Below, one piece after another: positions 23,201-31,065 of a DNA stretch of 64,000 bases (position 1 is its first letter; the number at the start of each line of letters is the position of its first letter). A program made the translations under genes and the position numbers. A model generated the notes under the pieces. The model saw only the letters and a program-made list of their open reading frames with translations. It was not told the DNA's origin and did not search any database. The stretch is from Agrobacterium rubi TR3 = NBRC 13261. Lineage in GTDB: Bacteria; Pseudomonadota; Alphaproteobacteria; Rhizobiales; Rhizobiaceae. The DNA lies in contig NZ_BBJU01000024.1 in assembly GCF_000739935.1 (NCBI RefSeq), forward strand, positions 154,420 through 218,419. The letters are read 5' to 3'.

Positions 23201-25325
23201 GCAGATCGACCGGCTGGACGGCAGTGAGCGCCGAGACGTTGCGCTCATAGGCGGGCTCGAGCGCGGCCGCAGCTTCCGCGACCTTGAGCTTCTCGCGGAC
23301 ATGACCGGACAGATAGGCGTCGGCCATCTGCCAGGACCCGTCGGCGGGGTCGCGGAAGATCGCGCTGCCAAGCTCAGTGACGACGTCTTCGGGATTACGG
23401 TGCAGAAGTTCCGCGATATGGTCGAGATCGACGTGCCCACGTTCGTTGAGCACCACGGCGAGCGCATCCGCCGCACTGGTGATCACCGGCGGCGCGGGCG
23501 GCGAGATGACACGGTCGGTGAAGATCGGCCCGGGCCTTGCCGTATCGTTTTCGAGGTCATAGTCCTCGATCGAGGCGACCAGCCAGCAATCGGGATCGTC
23601 TGCGAACGGCTGGAGATTAGGCCGGCGATGGCTCTCGCGCGTCTCGCCTGTCTCCGGATCCTCGTTGATCGAGACCGTGGTGTGGTTGATCGGGCCGAAG
23701 TCGCGCACGAAGCTCGACCAGGCAATGCGCAGCTTGACCTGCAGATCCTTCCAGGGTTGGTCCAGCTCCTGGGCCTTCAGCACCTGACGTACCGCGTCAC
23801 GGACCGGGATCAGCTTCCTGATGATCCGGACGTGCTTCTCCGGGATACCGTCCGCGCTGCGGCCCTTTCGGACCGTAATAGTGACCGGCTGGCCATCGAT
23901 CACCTGCATGAGGCCTCGGGCGTTGTGGAAGAAGAAGCTGCCTTCGCGGACATGCTGGCCGGACGGAAGATCGGCAGGAATATCTTCGGTCGCGCCCTCA
24001 AGATCGAGATCGATCGCGGTGGGCTCGCCGTCATAGCGGCCTTCCGGAAGAAGATGGACGGCGGCCGACAGCGCCGCGGCGAGATCCTCGCTGTCACGCG
24101 GAAGGCATGTATAGGTCTCGCCGAAAGGACCGGCGGTCAACGCGTGGGTACCGAGCACGAATTCCGGATGCTGGGCGAACCACCTGTTGACACGTATGGC
24201 GCCCTCATCCTCCGTGGCGGGCCGGATTTCGTCCGTGTCGAGCCAAGAAAGATCGCCCTCGGGCTCGGCGACCTTGCGTTTACGGAAGAAGAGGATGTCC
24301 ACGACGACGTCGGTTCCCGCGTCGGCCCGGAAGCTGCCTTCCGGCAGGCGGATGGCGGCAATCAGGTCCGCCGTCTTGGCAATATGCTCGCGCGCCGAGG
24401 AATCCGCCTTGTCCATCGTGCCGGAGCTGGTAACAAAGGCTGCGAAAGCCCCGGGCTTCAACAGGTCGATCGACCGGGCAATGAAATAGTCGTGCAATCG
24501 CAGCCCGAGCGAGCGATAGGCGCGGTCGGAACGGACGGTCCGGTCCGAGAAAGGCGGATTGCCGATGGCAAGGTCAAAGCTCGCCGGCAACTCCGTGCGC
24601 GCAAAATCTCCGGTGAGGATCCGCGCTCGCGGCTGCAAAAGCCGTACGATGCGTGCCGTTACGGGATCGAGCTCGACGCCGGTGACGTGCGACAGATCAC
24701 GAAGCGCTTCCGGCATCAGCGCCGGAAACAGGCCCGTGCCGATCCCCGGCTCCAGCACCCGGCCGCCGCGCCATCCGAGACGCTGAAGGCCAGACCAGAT
24801 CGCCCGGACGATGAACTCCGGGGTGAAATGGGCATACTGGGTGCAGCGGGCAAGCGAGGCATAGTCGGTCTCGCCGACCGCATCCTCGAGATCGGAACCG
24901 ATGTCGTCCCAGCCCTTGCGGAATTCGAGCTCGCCGGGACGGCGGAAGACGCCGTTGGCAAGATCGGACGCGCCGAAGCCGGTGAAGCGGATCAGCATCT
25001 CCTGTTCCTCGCGCGTCGCAGGACGTTCGTCCGCCTCGATCTCGGCCGCGAGCCGGATCGCGGCAATATTGTCGCGCGCACGGTCCTTCCAGCTGCGGGC
25101 GAGACCACGGTCATCGGCGAGATGGAAGTTCAGACCACGGGCACGGCCCGCCGGGGACGACGGCCGCACGACCGCGGCGATCGGCAAGGCCGGCGCTGGA
25201 GTTGTAGGATCGGGATCATCGTCGGGCTCGAAGTTGCTGGCGAAGGCCGTCACGCCAAGGCCAAGGCCCGACGAAAGCCCGGTGTTGCCGAAAAGATCGA
25301 TGGTGAAGGGATCGTCATGTGACAT
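20235..25325 (-). CDS. DNA methylase-helicase (DarB-like)
   Basis: A 1,696-residue fusion. The N-terminal N6-adenine methylase core has VLEPGIGTGLFPAL (motif I) and LAIGNPPFSDR (motif IV, about residue 255). The SF2 helicase has AVGAGKTM (about 890), VDEAQEF (about 1048) and the C-terminal QREGRIVRQGNQ (about 1400). A charged coiled coil follows (about 1470-1540). This layout is shared by phage P1 DarB, which protects DNA from restriction on entry, and by many rhizobial plasmid proteins. Start ATG 25325 has AAGGAG 8 nt upstream; the longer frame (25361) is not supported. It may methylate or remodel incoming plasmid DNA. Confidence 0.88.
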   Translation of the reverse strand: MSHDDPFTIDLFGNTGLSSGLGLGVTAFASNFEPDDDPDPTTPAPALPIAAVVRPSSPAGRARGLNFHLADDRGLARSWKDRARDNIAAIRLAAEIEADERPATREEQEMLIRFTGFGASDLANGVFRRPGELEFRKGWDDIGSDLEDAVGETDYASLARCTQYAHFTPEFIVRAIWSGLQRLGWRGGRVLEPGIGTGLFPALMPEALRDLSHVTGVELDPVTARIVRLLQPRARILTGDFARTELPASFDLAIGNPPFSDRTVRSDRAYRSLGLRLHDYFIARSIDLLKPGAFAAFVTSSGTMDKADSSAREHIAKTADLIAAIRLPEGSFRADAGTDVVVDILFFRKRKVAEPEGDLSWLDTDEIRPATEDEGAIRVNRWFAQHPEFVLGTHALTAGPFGETYTCLPRDSEDLAAALSAAVHLLPEGRYDGEPTAIDLDLEGATEDIPADLPSGQHVREGSFFFHNARGLMQVIDGQPVTITVRKGRSADGIPEKHVRIIRKLIPVRDAVRQVLKAQELDQPWKDLQVKLRIAWSSFVRDFGPINHTTVSINEDPETGETRESHRRPNLQPFADDPDCWLVASIEDYDLENDTARPGPIFTDRVISPPAPPVITSAADALAVVLNERGHVDLDHIAELLHRNPEDVVTELGSAIFRDPADGSWQMADAYLSGHVREKLKVAEAAAALEPAYERNVSALTAVQPVDLRPSDITARLGAPWIPAGDVVAFVKETMGTDIRIHHMPELASWTVEARQLSYLAAGTSEWGTDRRHAGELLSDALNSRVPQIFDTIRDGDSEKRVLNVVDTEAAKEKLHKIKQAFQRWIWSDPDRTDRLARVYNDRFNNIAPRKFNGDHLKLPGASGAFVLYGHQKRGIWRIISAGSTYLAHAVGAGKTMTMAASIMEQRRLGLVAKAMQVVPGHCLAQAAREFLALYPTARILVADETNFSKDKRARFLSRAATATWDAIIITHSAFRFIGVPAVFEQQMIHDELELYETLLLKVEDEDRVSRKRLERLKEGLQERLEALSTRKDDLLTIAEIGVDQIIVDEAQEFRKLSFATNMSTLKGVDPNGSQRAWDLYVKSRFIETINPGRALVLASGTPITNTLGEMFSVQRLMGHPALMERGLHEFDAWASTFGDTTTELELQPSGKYKPVSRFASFVNVPELIAMFRSFADVVMPADLREYVKVPAVSTGRRQIVTSKPTQAFKHYQMVLAERIKAIEERDRPPEPGDDILLSVITDGRHAAIDLRLVDADNDNEADNKLNSLISNAFNIWKATEGSTYLRHDGKPFELPGAAQMIFSDLGTISVEKTRGFSAYRWIRDELIRLGVPASEIAFMQDFKKSEAKQRLFGDVRAGRVRFLIGSSETMGTGVNAQLRLKALHHLDVPWLPSQIEQREGRIVRQGNQHDEVDIFAYATEGSLDATMWQNNERKARFIAAALSGDTSIRRLEDLGEGQANQFAMAKAIASGDQRLMQKAGLEADIARLERLRAAHIDDQHAVRRQLRDAERDIEYATRRIAEVGQDIERLLSTAGAAFSMTVMGKVYAERKEAGRALMKEILTQVQLQQDDETVIASIGGFDLEYRGERFGHDNYRYTTMLMRTGADFEIDLPVTVTPLGAVSRLEHALDDFEGERERNRQRLADARRRLASYQTRDDGGDFAFAGELAEKRLQLAEVEASLAADVEGAAPPMAA

Positions 25326-25454
25326 GCTGGAATCTCCTTGGGTGAAGGCGCGCGTCGCCACCCCCCTGGAAGGTTCCAGTCGGCTGACGACGTGCGGGGA
25401 TGAAGAGAACTGGGTGGGCTGGACGGCCGCGGGACGGCGAGCGTCTGCGGATCG

Positions 25455-25856
25455 CTAGTCTCGCGCGATCACGGTGAGTTGCATCGAATCCCCGTGGAAG
25501 GCGATCCTCAGATGCGTGCAGGCGGGGCTGGCAGCGATTAGCTTCACGAGCATGGCACCGTCGAGAAACTCGATCCCGTCATCGCCGCCGAAATGCTGGC
25601 GCTTGTAGTGCCAGTAGTCGGGGTTCGACTTCGGATCGCACTCTTCGGCATAGACGACAAACGGACGTTGCCCCTCTGCGAGCTTGCCGTTGGACATGAG
25701 GTACACGCTCTCGTCGCCGACCAGCCAAAGACCGGGCTTCTCATCGCGGCCCGGAAACATGCCGTAGTGGGGATTGCGGAAGCCGCCATTGAGGTGCGCG
25801 TCTAGGCGTCCGCGCATCATGACGACGTGGATGTCCGTCACGGAAAAGGTGAACAT
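25455..25856 (-). CDS. DUF3085 family protein
   Basis: A 133-residue protein of the DUF3085 family. It begins MFTFSVTDIHVVMMRG and contains LNGGFRNPHYGMFPGRDEKPG, VGDESVYLMSN and VVYAEECDP, all typical of this plasmid-associated family. ATG at 25856 follows GGGAGGCGGCG. It lies 12 nt after the DUF1419 gene on the same strand, so the two form an operon. Function unknown; these genes usually flank the large methylase-helicase on rhizobial plasmids, as here. Confidence 0.85.
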   Translation of the reverse strand: MFTFSVTDIHVVMMRGRLDAHLNGGFRNPHYGMFPGRDEKPGLWLVGDESVYLMSNGKLAEGQRPFVVYAEECDPKSNPDYWHYKRQHFGGDDGIEFLDGAMLVKLIAASPACTHLRIAFHGDSMQLTVIARD

Positions 25857-25868
25857 CGCCGCCTCCCG

Positions 25869-26471
25869 TTACGCCGCGATCGCGTCAGGGAGGTAGCGCA
25901 GGTGCACCGGCAGCTTCGATGCGATCTGCGCATCCGTGAGGTCGTCGAGCAGCTTCAGGACGGTGCCCTGGCGTCCGCCGTAGAACAGCACGGTCCGCTT
26001 GCCGTGGTCGTGTTCCGGCCAGCGCTCGCCGGCATAGCCGCGATAGTCATCATGGGTGCTCGACCAGATGTGGTCCAGGCGTTCCTCGCGCGTCATTGCC
26101 CGAACGGGCCGGGTTTCGCGCTCGATGATCGCATCGCGCATCCGTTCGGGCGAACCCTTGCCAGCGAGGTCGCAATAGGCATGGAAATACCGCATCCGGT
26201 CGTCGATCTTCAGCGTGAAAAAGATGCTGGTGATGCTGTCGGTAAGGAACTCGCGCATGGCGAACATGTCGCCCCGCATGAACAGCGGTGGCAGGATCTC
26301 GAACATGTAATCGTGTTGCGCCTGGGCAACTTCGAACCATTCGCCTCGATAAAGTGCGCTGTCGTCACCCTCCCAACGGTTCGGGCGTTGCGCGTGGCGG
26401 TCGAACATGCGGAACATCTGCCGGCGATCGGCAATGCCTTCAAGGACTTTTCGGATCGGAGAGACAGTCAT
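25869..26471 (-). CDS. DUF1419 family protein
   Basis: A 200-residue protein of the DUF1419 family, first gene of a pair with the DUF3085 gene. Start ATG at 26471 with AAAGGAGCCCGCCC upstream. Characteristic stretches are IRKVLEGIADRRQMFRMFDRH, LYRGEWFEVAQAQHDYMFEIL and IWSSTHDDYRGYAGERWP. It is soluble and alpha-helical, with several His and aromatic residues but no recognised active site. Function unknown; it is a conserved plasmid accessory gene. Confidence 0.85.
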   Translation of the reverse strand: MTVSPIRKVLEGIADRRQMFRMFDRHAQRPNRWEGDDSALYRGEWFEVAQAQHDYMFEILPPLFMRGDMFAMREFLTDSITSIFFTLKIDDRMRYFHAYCDLAGKGSPERMRDAIIERETRPVRAMTREERLDHIWSSTHDDYRGYAGERWPEHDHGKRTVLFYGGRQGTVLKLLDDLTDAQIASKLPVHLRYLPDAIAA

Positions 26472-26650
26472 GGGCGGGCTCCTTTCAGCCTCGTCGGGAA
26501 AGACACGCGGCTCATCCTCGCGATGTCGCCATCCTCTTCAGCCCTTCCTGACCCCTCCTTGGCGCCGCCTCTCCGTCCGGACGGGTCAAGGGCCGCGCAG
26601 CGGGCGAAGCTTTACCCTTGACGCGGCTGGCGGGCATGCGGCAACCGGCG

Positions 26651-26680
26651 TTCCCCTTCCCCTTCCCCTTCCCCTTCCCC
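26651..26680. repeat. Hexanucleotide tandem repeat (TTCCCC)5
   Basis: Five exact TTCCCC units followed by more degenerate C/T-rich sequence to about 26700, within the intergenic region 26472-26860. On the minus strand this is a G-rich run (GGGGAA)n that could form a quadruplex upstream of the DUF1419 gene. The unit number may vary by slippage. Confidence 0.8.
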
Positions 26681-26782
26681 TCCTTCCTTCCCCTCCTTGC
26701 TATTTCATTCAGATGAAATCAGCTTACAGGCTGGTTCAATCGCTTGTCCTATCATACTTTGGGCTGATCAAACGGAATTGAT

Positions 26783-26802
26783 TATCAGGTTGTAACCTGA
26801 TA
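26783..26802. promoter_or_regulatory. Perfect palindromic operator upstream of the HTH/Fic module
   Basis: TATCAGGTTGTAACCTGATA: 9-bp perfect arms with a 2-nt centre, 58 nt before the HTH gene. A second, looser copy (ATCAG-N8-CTGAT) lies near 26817-26835, and a relic (ATCAGCTTACAGGCTGGT) near 26719. The HTH protein encoded next is the obvious candidate to bind these sites and repress its own operon. Confidence 0.65.
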
Positions 26803-26860
26803 GATTGAGCGCAGCAATCAGCCTGTTGTCTGATGACGAGCGGCGGAGGAAAGATAAACG

Positions 26861-27322
26861 ATGAAGGACGATGCAAGGAAACGAGCACGCAAGAGGCTTG
26901 ACGAGCGTCTTTGCGGACTGCAGCCGGCGGAAGGCTTCAGGGCACCTCCGAAAGGATGGGTCCGGGCGTTGCGCGACGCGCTTGGCATGACGGGGTCGCA
27001 GCTCGGCTCGCGGATGGGAATCCGGCCCCAGACCGTCGAAGCGATCGAGAAGTCGGAGGCATCCGGAACGATCCAGCTCAACACCTTGCGGCGTGCGGCA
27101 GAGGCGCTCGACTGCACGCTGGTCTACGCATTGGTCCCGAATACGTCGCTCGAGGCCACCGTCGATGAGCGAGCGCGCAAGATCGCAATGCGCGAACTCC
27201 AGCGGGTCGCGCATACGATGCGTCTGGAGGCACAGGGAACGGACGATGGCGATCTCGAGGCCCGCGTCCAGACCTATATTCGCGACCAGCTTTCCGAGCG
27301 CGATCTCTGGTCAGAAAAATGA
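26861..27322 (+). CDS. Mobile mystery protein A (XRE-type HTH, antitoxin-like)
   Basis: A 153-residue protein with an XRE-type helix-turn-helix at about residues 38-88: LRDALGMTGSQLGSRMG, IRPQTVEAIEKSEASG, LNTLRRAAEALDC. The basic N-terminus (ARKRARKRLDERL) and the C-terminal helices match mobile mystery protein A, always found beside a Fic protein. ATG at 26861 follows GGAGGAAAGATAAACG. Its stop overlaps the Fic gene by 4 nt. It probably represses the operon via the upstream palindrome and restrains the Fic partner. Confidence 0.9.
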   Translation: MKDDARKRARKRLDERLCGLQPAEGFRAPPKGWVRALRDALGMTGSQLGSRMGIRPQTVEAIEKSEASGTIQLNTLRRAAEALDCTLVYALVPNTSLEATVDERARKIAMRELQRVAHTMRLEAQGTDDGDLEARVQTYIRDQLSERDLWSEK

Positions 27323-27915
27323 CTGACCTTTTCCAGGAACCAGAGGACGCAACACCTCTCGAGCCGCAGGAGCGCGAGGGCCTGCTTCAAAGCTGGATCA
27401 CCCACAGGCAGGATCTCAACGAGGCAGAACAGGAAAACATCGTCGAGGGCGCAGCCTGGGCTCGCGGACGACGGCGCATGCCGGTCGGCAGGATGCTGAC
27501 CGAAGACTTCATGCGTACATTGCACCGACGCATGTTCGGCGAGGTCTGGCAATGGGCAGGCAGCTTCCGAACGACGGAGCGCAATATCGGCATCCAGGCC
27601 TACCGAATTCCGGTCGAACTCACGGCGCTGCTCGATGACGTTCGGTATTGGGTCGAGCATGAGACATTCGCGCCGGACGAGATCGCAATACGTTTCCACC
27701 ATCGCCTGGTCGCCATCCATCCGTTTCCGAACGGCAACGGACGTCACGCGCGGCTGGCCGCCGATCTGCTCGTGGAAAAACTGGGCGCCGAGCCCTTCAG
27801 CTGGGGTAGCGGGAGCCTGGGCGACGTGGGAGATCTGCGCACGCGGTACGTCGCGGCACTGCAGGCCGCGGATAATCACGACATCGCGCCTCTCCTCGAA
27901 TTCGCGCGCAGCTGA
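27319..27915 (+). CDS. Mobile mystery protein B (Fic domain)
   Basis: A 198-residue Fic-family protein. The catalytic motif HPFPNGNGRHAR (about residues 134-145) is intact, with the typical upstream helices MRTLHRRMFGEVWQWAGSFR and a core aligned to the FicA/Doc fold. Fic enzymes usually transfer AMP to target hydroxyls. Together with the HTH protein it forms the mobile mystery A/B module, regarded as a toxin-antitoxin-like pair of mobile elements. Its last 40 nt overlap the convergent Toprim gene, so the two transcripts are antisense at their ends. Confidence 0.92.
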   Translation: MTDLFQEPEDATPLEPQEREGLLQSWITHRQDLNEAEQENIVEGAAWARGRRRMPVGRMLTEDFMRTLHRRMFGEVWQWAGSFRTTERNIGIQAYRIPVELTALLDDVRYWVEHETFAPDEIAIRFHHRLVAIHPFPNGNGRHARLAADLLVEKLGAEPFSWGSGSLGDVGDLRTRYVAALQAADNHDIAPLLEFARS

Positions 27916-28799
27916 GCGCAAAGGTCCTCGTTCCAGTCTTCGTGGTGGGGACGAAGGCGCTCAAAGCCGCAGTCAGCGTCCCGGGTAATTGCTTCCAACC
28001 GATCAGCGTAGATATCGCCCTGCGCGTTATTGTCAGTGGCGGCGACCACCGACATACCCGTCCGCGCCGCCAACAAACGGATCGCCGCATCGGTGGCGGG
28101 AGCCCAGCCGCCGCCGGTACTGACATAGAGGCTATCGCGACGATTACTCTCCAGCGCGGCAAGGCTCATGGCGTCGATCGCAGCTTCCGTCACGCAAACG
28201 CGCGGCGCAAGGATCGCGCCGAACCTGAACAACACTTTCGCGCCTCCGGTCGAAAAGCCGCGCCATTCCGGCCCGCGTTCCTCCCAGCCGGTGACGGCGC
28301 CCTCGCTGTCACGGTGCGCGGCCCACATACTGCCGCGCGGACCTTCGCGCACGAGATCATGCCGGATCGCTGCGCGGATGGTTGCTTCAGGAACGCAGCG
28401 TTCTTCGCAGAGATAGCGCCAGGTCATCGAACCCGGCCACGGCTTGCGGCGCTTCGTCCATCGTTCTGAAACTCCGGCCGGCAGATCGATCTCGCGCGCA
28501 GCGTGGGTCCAGACCGGCTCCTTCGGGACGAAGTCGACCAGCGATGCGACATGGTCGAGGGCTTCGACAAAGGGCACTCGGTCGAGATGCTCGACAAGAC
28601 CGAACACGTCACCCTTGGCATCGGACAGCGGATCGAACCAGCCCCTGCCCTCGTGAATCACGATGATTATGGCCCCGCCGCCGCGGAATTTGACCGCCCT
28701 GCGGGTGCTCTCCTTCAGGTCGATGGCAAACCCTGCCTGCTCCAGCACCGCGGCGCATTGCACGCGGTCCCGCAGTTTTTCCAGTTCGTTCTTTTCCAT
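27876..28799 (-). CDS. DUF3991 and Toprim domain protein
   Basis: A 307-residue protein with an N-terminal DUF3991-type zinc-finger-like domain (VLEQAGFAIDLKESTRRAVKFR, then GRGWFDPLSDAKGDVFGLV) and a C-terminal Toprim fold with VTEAAIDAMSLAAL (Toprim Glu) and VVAATDNNAQGD (DXD-like). The layout recalls plasmid primase and DnaG relatives, though the catalytic polymerase core is missing. ATG 28799 follows GGGAAGAAAA; the longer frame to 29045 has low-quality sequence and is rejected. It may prime or process DNA during plasmid establishment. It is convergent with and overlaps the Fic gene. Confidence 0.85.
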   Translation of the reverse strand: MEKNELEKLRDRVQCAAVLEQAGFAIDLKESTRRAVKFRGGGAIIIVIHEGRGWFDPLSDAKGDVFGLVEHLDRVPFVEALDHVASLVDFVPKEPVWTHAAREIDLPAGVSERWTKRRKPWPGSMTWRYLCEERCVPEATIRAAIRHDLVREGPRGSMWAAHRDSEGAVTGWEERGPEWRGFSTGGAKVLFRFGAILAPRVCVTEAAIDAMSLAALESNRRDSLYVSTGGGWAPATDAAIRLLAARTGMSVVAATDNNAQGDIYADRLEAITRDADCGFERLRPHHEDWNEDLCAQLRANSRRGAMS

Positions 28800-29016
28800 T
28801 TTTCTTCCCGACGCACCCTTGCGCCCGCCTTTCCTTCTGTTTCTTTTCCCCACACCTTGCGGGGCCTGCTCCGGACGCCGCGAAGAGCAAAGGAGGCAAG
28901 GGCGCGGCTGGCAAGATGACAATCTGCACCTTGCGCCGCCGCCGGGGTGCCAGCAGCGGCGCAGCTTCCCTTGCCGCCTGCGGCTCGCAAGCGGCACCAA
29001 AAAGGCGAGAAGGGTC

Positions 29017-29193
29017 TCAATGAGACCCGCCCGGAACGTATTCATGCACGATCTCCAGATCGTCTTCGTCGTCGAGTTCGTCGCTCGGCAGAACGCCGAA
29101 CTCGTTACCGGACCTAAAGAGCGTGACCGGAACCATCAGGGTGCGGGAAAGCTGGAAGGCATGGTTCTGCGCAAGGGAAAGATCGGTGTTCAT
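29017..29193 (-). CDS. Small acidic hypothetical protein (58 aa)
   Basis: A 58-residue protein read from the ATG at 29193 (MNTDLSLAQNHAFQL...), with GGAG 8 nt upstream. The second half is strikingly acidic (PSDELDDEDDLEIVHEY). It lies upstream of the Toprim gene on the same strand, 217 nt away. Ribosome site and amino-acid composition support it despite its size. Acidic mini-proteins of plasmids sometimes mimic DNA to block restriction enzymes, but nothing specific shows this here. Confidence 0.6.
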   Translation of the reverse strand: MNTDLSLAQNHAFQLSRTLMVPVTLFRSGNEFGVLPSDELDDEDDLEIVHEYVPGGSH

Positions 29194-29712
29194 CTGAAGG
29201 CTCCATCTTTGGAGCGGGCCATTCCCGCTCGATGGCTCCCGTCAGTGTCCGGAACCGGTCGCGATCACCGCGAGGGCGTAGCCGAGCGGCGGCAGCTTGC
29301 TAGCCGACCCCGCAGCGGGTTGATCGTCGGAGATCCGGGGCCGGACCAGGAAGCCATCCATCAAGAGCGGTGGGACGTCTCCTATGGACCTCGTTCAACC
29401 GACAATGATCATGCGGGAGCAAACCTTATAGCGAATGCGGATCTCGCCGAGATCTGCTCTCCTCAGAGGCCGGTTTTGGTATCAATTCAGAGGCGCGGTA
29501 AGATTGAGCTGGTGAGAACAGCGTGCGCGCGTTGGGGTGTTGGTAACAGGGCCATCGCACGCACTGGTGTTCTTGGTCCCAGGACAGAGGAAGAAATTGG
29601 AACGCGTGATGAAAAGCGAGGACATTGCCGTACTGCCTCAACAGCTAAAGGGGCAGGAGCGAAAGCATGGGTTCGAACGCTTGCGTCTAGAGGCCCGGGG
29701 CGAGGACCCGTA
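29194..29712. other. Intergenic region without recognised genes
   Basis: About 520 nt between the 58-residue gene and the PIN-like gene. GAGCGGGCCATTCCCGCTC near 29212 is a small hairpin. The plus-strand open frame that crosses the region has no ribosome site and unusual composition. A GGTTCGAA-like string near 29670 recalls a tRNA T-loop, but no cloverleaf can be built around it. Confidence 0.4.
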
Positions 29713-30831
29713 TTAGTCATGCATCACTCGCGCAGATCGCCATGACCTTAGTCTGAAATAATCGTCAGCTTTACCGTTCAGCAGGTCAGCCTCGATATCA
29801 AAGGCTGACTGCACAATTGAGTCCATTTCCTTTTCGCGATCTACTGTGAAATAGCGCTCCTCAAGTCTGCGCTGCTGTATTTCGATGGAATCCCGCCAGT
29901 AGCGGGTTCCCTTTACGTCAGTATGTGTCTCGACATATCTAGCCAAGGGACCGCCACGTTCCCGACCCATGTAGCCCGGGCAGGCGCAGCAAAACTCGTA
30001 GAGCTTATCGTCGCTCGTTGCGATCCAGACATCATGCTCGATGATCCCGAAGTTGAACTGCTCGCGCGAATTGTTCACGATATCTGCAGCAGCAATCAGC
30101 TTCAGGTCGTTGGCTCCATTCAAAGCGATGCGCTCCAGTACTTTGACGGGTGTCAAGCCTTTGCCGCCACCCTTTTTCAGTTTCACGAAGTTGTTTGTGA
30201 TAGCTACTTTCCGCGTCCTGAGTTGGTCAGTTAAGCCATTTTCGGGGGCGAAGACATATCGAGCGATCGTCAGTTCCTTGAGACTGATGAGATCCAGTAC
30301 CTCGGCGCAATAATCGATGTAGAGGGCGAATTTTTCCAGGCCATTCAACGCCTCTAATCGATGTATGACGTTCATAGCGAGCAGCGAAGCATATGAGCAC
30401 GAGATTGCCTTCTGACGCTCCAGCGACAGCGCGCTAAAATGCTCAGGGTCCATCTTTGCACCAGCATACGGAACCTTTATCGAGTTTGGGTCCTCACGGA
30501 AATTTGGCAGATAGTCTGCAAGAAACCTGTCGAACGCTGCTTCAACGTCGCCTCGACGCGCTGGGGGCAGTTCTTGGTAAGCCGCTGCAGGCGAGATGAA
30601 TACGCCATACCTGGAGGTTTTCTCGATGAGTCTCGCCAGTTCCAGAACACCAGCATTCTTAAGTTCCTGGTGTCGCTGGCCAGTCTTATAGGCGCTTTCG
30701 ATTGCAATCAGGATATTGGTGTCGAACATAATATTGGTTTGTCGACCATTCCGATGGTTTTCTCGGATGGCATCCCTGTCGAGGTTGATAATTTCGGTTG
30801 AGTTCGACGACGATTTGAAAGCGCGTATCAT
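29713..30831 (-). CDS. PIN-domain-like protein, possible nuclease
   Basis: A 372-residue protein with lower GC than its neighbours. MFDTNILIAIESA (from Met35) looks like the first strand and Asp of a PIN domain; later acidic positions include the AAAYQELPP glutamate and IATSDDKLYEF, which fits the last strand with paired Asp. PIN proteins are metal-dependent RNases. The insert between these parts is longer than in VapC toxins, so the assignment is tentative. No antitoxin-like partner is adjacent. Start ATG 30831 or the internal Met35; ribosome site weak. Confidence 0.55.
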   Translation of the reverse strand: MIRAFKSSSNSTEIINLDRDAIRENHRNGRQTNIMFDTNILIAIESAYKTGQRHQELKNAGVLELARLIEKTSRYGVFISPAAAYQELPPARRGDVEAAFDRFLADYLPNFREDPNSIKVPYAGAKMDPEHFSALSLERQKAISCSYASLLAMNVIHRLEALNGLEKFALYIDYCAEVLDLISLKELTIARYVFAPENGLTDQLRTRKVAITNNFVKLKKGGGKGLTPVKVLERIALNGANDLKLIAAADIVNNSREQFNFGIIEHDVWIATSDDKLYEFCCACPGYMGRERGGPLARYVETHTDVKGTRYWRDSIEIQQRRLEERYFTVDREKEMDSIVQSAFDIEADLLNGKADDYFRLRSWRSARVMHD

Positions 30832-31065
30832 GAGGTTCTCTGTTTTATGCTCTGCGTGAATTCTCGGTCCCGAAATCTGGGTCTTCTTGTCGATACCAAG
30901 CTTCCACTGGCCTCTCCTGTATAATAATCTGATGCTCTAAACTTAACCTCGGGCGCAGACAGCGATTTTGTTCTGGAAATTGCGCTCAAGCTTTATTTTG
31001 CTTTAAAATTGCTGCGAGCGGACTGACAACTCCCTGGGCGCCACCGCGCCTCAGGATGGGGAAAA

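Noticed and set aside
20442..25322. Long plus-strand frames opposite the methylase-helicase
   Set aside because: They mirror the conserved minus-strand gene and have no ribosome sites or domains.
26651..26710. C/T-rich tandem stretch as a CRISPR-like or iteron array
   Set aside because: The unit is only 6 nt with no spacers; it is a simple repeat, not CRISPR or replication iterons.
29640..29712. tRNA-like string around GGTTCGAA
   Set aside because: No acceptor or anticodon stem can be formed around it.
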